Below are positions 35,301 through 36,696 of a stretch of 36,696 nt of DNA, one piece after another. The DNA comes from Stenotrophomonas daejeonensis (GTDB lineage: Bacteria > Pseudomonadota > Gammaproteobacteria > Xanthomonadales > Xanthomonadaceae). How positions within the stretch are numbered: the first letter of the stretch is position 1; the number at the start of each line of letters is the position of its first letter. The notes beneath the pieces were generated by a model. It did not search any database. It was not told the DNA's origin and worked only from the letters and a program-made list of their open reading frames with translations. Where the stretch lies: contig NZ_LDJP01000078.1 in assembly GCF_001431505.1 (NCBI RefSeq), positions 1-36,696 on the forward strand. Reading direction: 5' to 3'. The position numbers and the translations under genes are program-made.

Positions 35301-35893
35301 AGCGCGAACTGGTTGAAGGCCTCCTCGCCATCGCGCTTGGTGCGGGTCAGTTCCAGGTGCAGGCCGTCGCCGAACACGCGCTGCCAGTCGGCCAGCTGCT
35401 GCTCGGCCAGGTCATGGCGGCCCTCGGCGGCCAGCCGCCCGGCCAGGCTGTCGCGCCCGGCCAGCGCGAACAGGTTGTGGCAACCGTCCTTCAGCCACTG
35501 CGGGTGCACGGCGACGCCGCCCTCGTTGCGGTGGCCTTCCATCCACGCGCGGGTCAGCAGCCGCGACAGGCTCAGGTAGCCCTCGCGGTCGCGGCACAGC
35601 AGGGTCATGCGCCACGGGGCGTGGCCGTCCTCGGCGACCAGCACGTCGGCGCCGGCGATCGGCTTGATGCCCACGCCCTCGGCGGCCTTGTAGAACTTCA
35701 CCAGCGCGAACAGGTTGTTCAGGTCGGTGATCGCCAGCGCCGGCGCGCCCATCTCCACCGAGCGGCTGAGGATGTTGGGCTGCTTGGCCTTCTTCGGATC
35801 GGCCTGGTCCGGCTTGGCCGGTACGCGGATGGTGGAGTCCACCATCGAGAACTCGGTGTGGACGTGGAGATGGACGAAGCGGGGAGTGCTCAT
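32306..35893 (-). CDS. dnaE: DNA polymerase III subunit alpha
   Basis: This is the replicative polymerase catalytic subunit, 1195 residues, slightly longer than the E. coli enzyme. It has an N-terminal PHP domain ([19 protein letters not shown]), a palm with PDFDIDF (about residue 408, two catalytic aspartates) and a third aspartate in [14 protein letters not shown], then fingers with [23 protein letters not shown], a helix-hairpin-helix region, a beta-clamp-binding segment and the OB-fold (about 980-1070) ahead of the tau-binding C-terminus. The first codon at 35893 gives the canonical [10 protein letters not shown] start. Between rnhB and accA, as in other gammaproteobacteria. Confidence 0.98.
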   Translation of the reverse strand: MSTPRFVHLHVHTEFSMVDSTIRVPAKPDQADPKKAKQPNILSRSVEMGAPALAITDLNNLFALVKFYKAAEGVGIKPIAGADVLVAEDGHAPWRMTLLCRDREGYLSLSRLLTRAWMEGHRNEGGVAVHPQWLKDGCHNLFALAGRDSLAGRLAAEGRHDLAEQQLADWQRVFGDGLHLELTRTKRDGEEAFNQFALMAAGQRGLPVIASNDVRFLDAADYDAHEARVCISTGRVLDDPKRPREYSREQYLKTPEEMCALFADIPDAIDNTLALAQRCNVEMRLGTYFLPNYPVPDEETLDTWIQKQSREGLEERLQKNPLAPGMTREDYFERLEFELDTIIKMGFPGYFLIVADFIQWGKNQGIPIGPGRGSGAGSLVAWALKITDLDPLPYNLLFERFLNPERVSMPDFDIDFCMDRRDEVIDYVARKYGRERVSQIITYGTMAAKAVVRDTGRVLGFPYGLVDGVSKLIPNILGIHLKDALGRGKEGPDSEMASAELIQRYETEDDVRDLIDLALQLEDLTRNAGKHAGGVVIGPEPLSEFCPLYAEHDEGGIGRNPVTQFDKNDVEEVGLVKFDFLGLRTLTIIDWAVKAINARHARAGIPPIDIAAIPLDDAPTYKDIFANGNTGAVFQFESSGMRRLLKDARPDRFEDLIALVSLYRPGPMDLIPSFNARKHGQEEIIYPDPRTEAILKDTYGIMVYQEQVMQMAQIVGGYSLGGADLLRRAMGKKVPAEMAKHREIFREGAAKGGVEGPKADEIFDLMEKFAGYGFNKSHAAAYALVSYQTAWLKRHYPAEFMAATLSSDMDNTDKVVGFLAEVRNLGLNVLPPRVNDSAYMFEASSADTIRYGLGAIKGVGQGACEAVVAERQRGGEYASLMDFCVRVESAKLNRRTLEAMIQCGALDGLGKNRASLMLQLPEVVKATEQMAREKASGQNSLFGAPDPVNTAAQLDLPESREWPVGQLLNGERETLGFYLSGHPFDPYADDVKELVGTDLGALDKLVAPAPPPRDGEKRGWRQEAQVILAGMVVGVRRKGDSQVFVQLEDGKGRVECSAFSDGLAEFGPLLTKDRILVVKGGLREDEFNGGYALRIRQCWDFEQLCADHATRLSLRVDGRGGPVWQRIEPILAAHRPGRTPIRLDLLLQGKDGGVAGMLDLGREGAVRASPQLLDALREDPAVRKVKLAYSPPWAS

Positions 35894-35993
35894 GCCGGAT
35901 CACTGCGGTGACAGGGCAGGGTAGCGGCGGGGGCAAGGGGGGACAAGGCTTGACAGCGGCTCTTGCGGGGGCGACTGGCGAGTGACGGAGGCC

Positions 35994-36063
35994 GTAGGTG
36001 CCGGGCTTGCCCGGCACGGGGCTTCACCGGTAAAGCCACATGCGGGGCAAGCCCCGCATCTAC
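35994..36063. repeat. SMAG-type REP dimer between dnaE and rnhB
   Basis: GTAGGTGCCGGGCTTGCCCGGCAC (35994-36017) faces ATGCGGGGCAAGCCCCGCATCTAC (to 36063). The two units have different stems. The right-hand CTAC supplies the rnhB stop codon on the minus strand. Confidence 0.85.
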
Positions 36064-36611
36064 GGTGGGGTGGACAACGGCGCGTGCGCGGCCAGTGCTT
36101 CGCGTACCGGGGCGAAGCTGCGCCGGTGCTCGGGGCAGGGGCCATGCATGCGCAGCGCGGCCAGGTGCACCGGGGTGCCGTAGCCCTTGTGCTGGTCGAA
36201 GCCGTATTCGGGGTGGCGCTGGTGCAGGTCCAGCATGTAGCGGTCGCGGCTGACCTTGGCCAGGATCGAGGCGGCCATGATCGCGCGGTCGATGGCGTCG
36301 CCGCCGACCAGCGCCTCGGCCGGGCAGGGCAGGCCCTTGGGTACCTTGTTGCCGTCGATGCGCGCGAACTGCGCCGCATGTGCCACGCCTTCCAGCGCCC
36401 GGCGCATGCCTTGCATCGTCGCCTGGAAGATGTTGATGCCGTCGATCTCGGCCACGTCCACCATCACGATGCAGTGGGCCAGCGCGCGCTCGACGATGCG
36501 CTCGAACAGCTGCTCGCGGCGCGCGCTGGCCCACTGCATCGTGATGGTGGACGTGGCCGAGATCGACGGCATCAACATCTTCCAGGCGACGATGCAAGGC
36601 ATGCGCCGCAT
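36060..36611 (-). CDS. rnhB: Ribonuclease HII, 5' end lost at a fold-back junction (partial)
   Basis: RNase HII nicks DNA at incorporated ribonucleotides. Clear RnhB sequence begins at [16 protein letters not shown] (minus strand, from about 36518) and runs to the stop: [30 protein letters not shown]-like [42 protein letters not shown] and [18 protein letters not shown]. The N-terminal catalytic segment (VAGVDEAGRGPLAG in the family) is missing. The ~30 residues upstream of position 36518 are encoded by an inverted copy of the gene itself, so the ATG at 36611 is not the real start. The TAG stop lies in a SMAG repeat. The gene itself is probably intact in the organism; the break looks like a contig-end artefact. 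Confidence 0.8.
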   Translation of the reverse strand: MRRMPCIVAWKMLMPSISATSTITMQWASARREQLFERIVERALAHCIVMVDVAEIDGINIFQATMQGMRRALEGVAHAAQFARIDGNKVPKGLPCPAEALVGGDAIDRAIMAASILAKVSRDRYMLDLHQRHPEYGFDQHKGYGTPVHLAALRMHGPCPEHRRSFAPVREALAAHAPLSTPP

Positions 36612-36696
36612 GTGCCACGCCTTCCAGCGCCCGGCGCATGCCTTGCATCGTCGGCAACAAGGTAACCAAGGGCCTGCCCTGCCCGGCCGAGGCGCG
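36370..36696. repeat. Fold-back inverted repeat with direct copy at the window edge
   Basis: Bases 36400-36489 and 36519-36608 are perfect 90-bp inverted copies with a 29-base loop. Bases 36602-36653 repeat 36370-36421 directly (52 bp). Bases 36652-36695 are the reverse complement of 36311-36354 with one mismatch. All copies derive from rnhB. Confidence 0.9.

Noticed and set aside
32273..35911. 1212-codon plus-strand frame opposite dnaE
   Set aside because: It mirrors dnaE codons (third-position GC) and has no recognisable motif.
36400..36608. Genuine hairpin regulatory structure in rnhB
   Set aside because: Perfect 90-bp arms copied from coding sequence, combined with further rearranged copies up to the edge, fit a chimeric contig end better.

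Overview
The window is high-GC chromosomal DNA of a xanthomonad, most likely Stenotrophomonas. Two things support this. Short palindromic repeats carrying a terminal GTAG (SMAG-type REPs, known from S. maltophilia) sit at many gene ends. The protein set is xanthomonad-like: an XaNPP-type phosphodiesterase, a UbiM-like hydroxylase, and an rnhB-dnaE-accA cluster. The species cannot be fixed from the sequence alone.

Region 1 (1-18.4 kb) is ordinary chromosome. In order it holds a nucleotide pyrophosphatase/phosphodiesterase, an Ada-AlkA/Ogt alkylation-repair pair, a ClpP-like envelope lipoprotein, a UbiH-family hydroxylase, a small S4 RNA-binding protein, an ECF sigma factor with a membrane partner, a DEAD-box helicase, a diguanylate cyclase, RluF, an EamA transporter, a serine beta-lactamase-like hydrolase, an ABC exporter and two small exported or membrane-anchored proteins of unknown function.

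Region 2 (about 18.43-22.05 kb) is the accessory part. Six minus-strand gene cassettes of visibly lower GC are separated by near-identical ~60-bp attC recombination sites. No integron integrase gene is present in the window, so this is a CALIN (cluster of attC sites lacking an integrase) or the far part of a chromosomal integron. The array is read from about 22.0 kb down to 18.4 kb. One cassette encodes an Imm63-type immunity protein. Two adjacent cassettes encode proteins with an RX4H motif typical of HEPN domains (one TIGR02391/Ymh-like, one unassigned). Three encode exported or membrane proteins of unknown function. The 330 bp upstream of the first cassette hold only a degenerate recombination-like palindrome and a strong terminator.

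Region 3 (22.3-36.7 kb) is chromosome again. It holds a DUF885 lipoprotein, a GFA-fold protein overlapping a DUF4349 lipoprotein, a small acidic protein, a periplasmic cyclophilin, a PadR regulator translationally coupled to a HAAS/sensor-domain membrane protein, an intracellular polyhydroxyalkanoate depolymerase with a Cys nucleophile, a methyltransferase, a HemJ/CopD-family membrane protein, and the conserved accA-dnaE-rnhB group. The last ~180 bases fold back on rnhB (perfect 90-bp inverted arms plus a 52-bp direct copy), so the right edge looks like a chimeric contig end and the rnhB start is missing.

A recurring theme is that repeats supply coding signals. The GTAG of SMAG elements provides the TAG stop codon of three genes. 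A SMAG pair encodes the last ~22 residues of the AlkA protein. The attC sites provide stop codons, and perhaps ribosome-binding AGG motifs, for the cassette genes.
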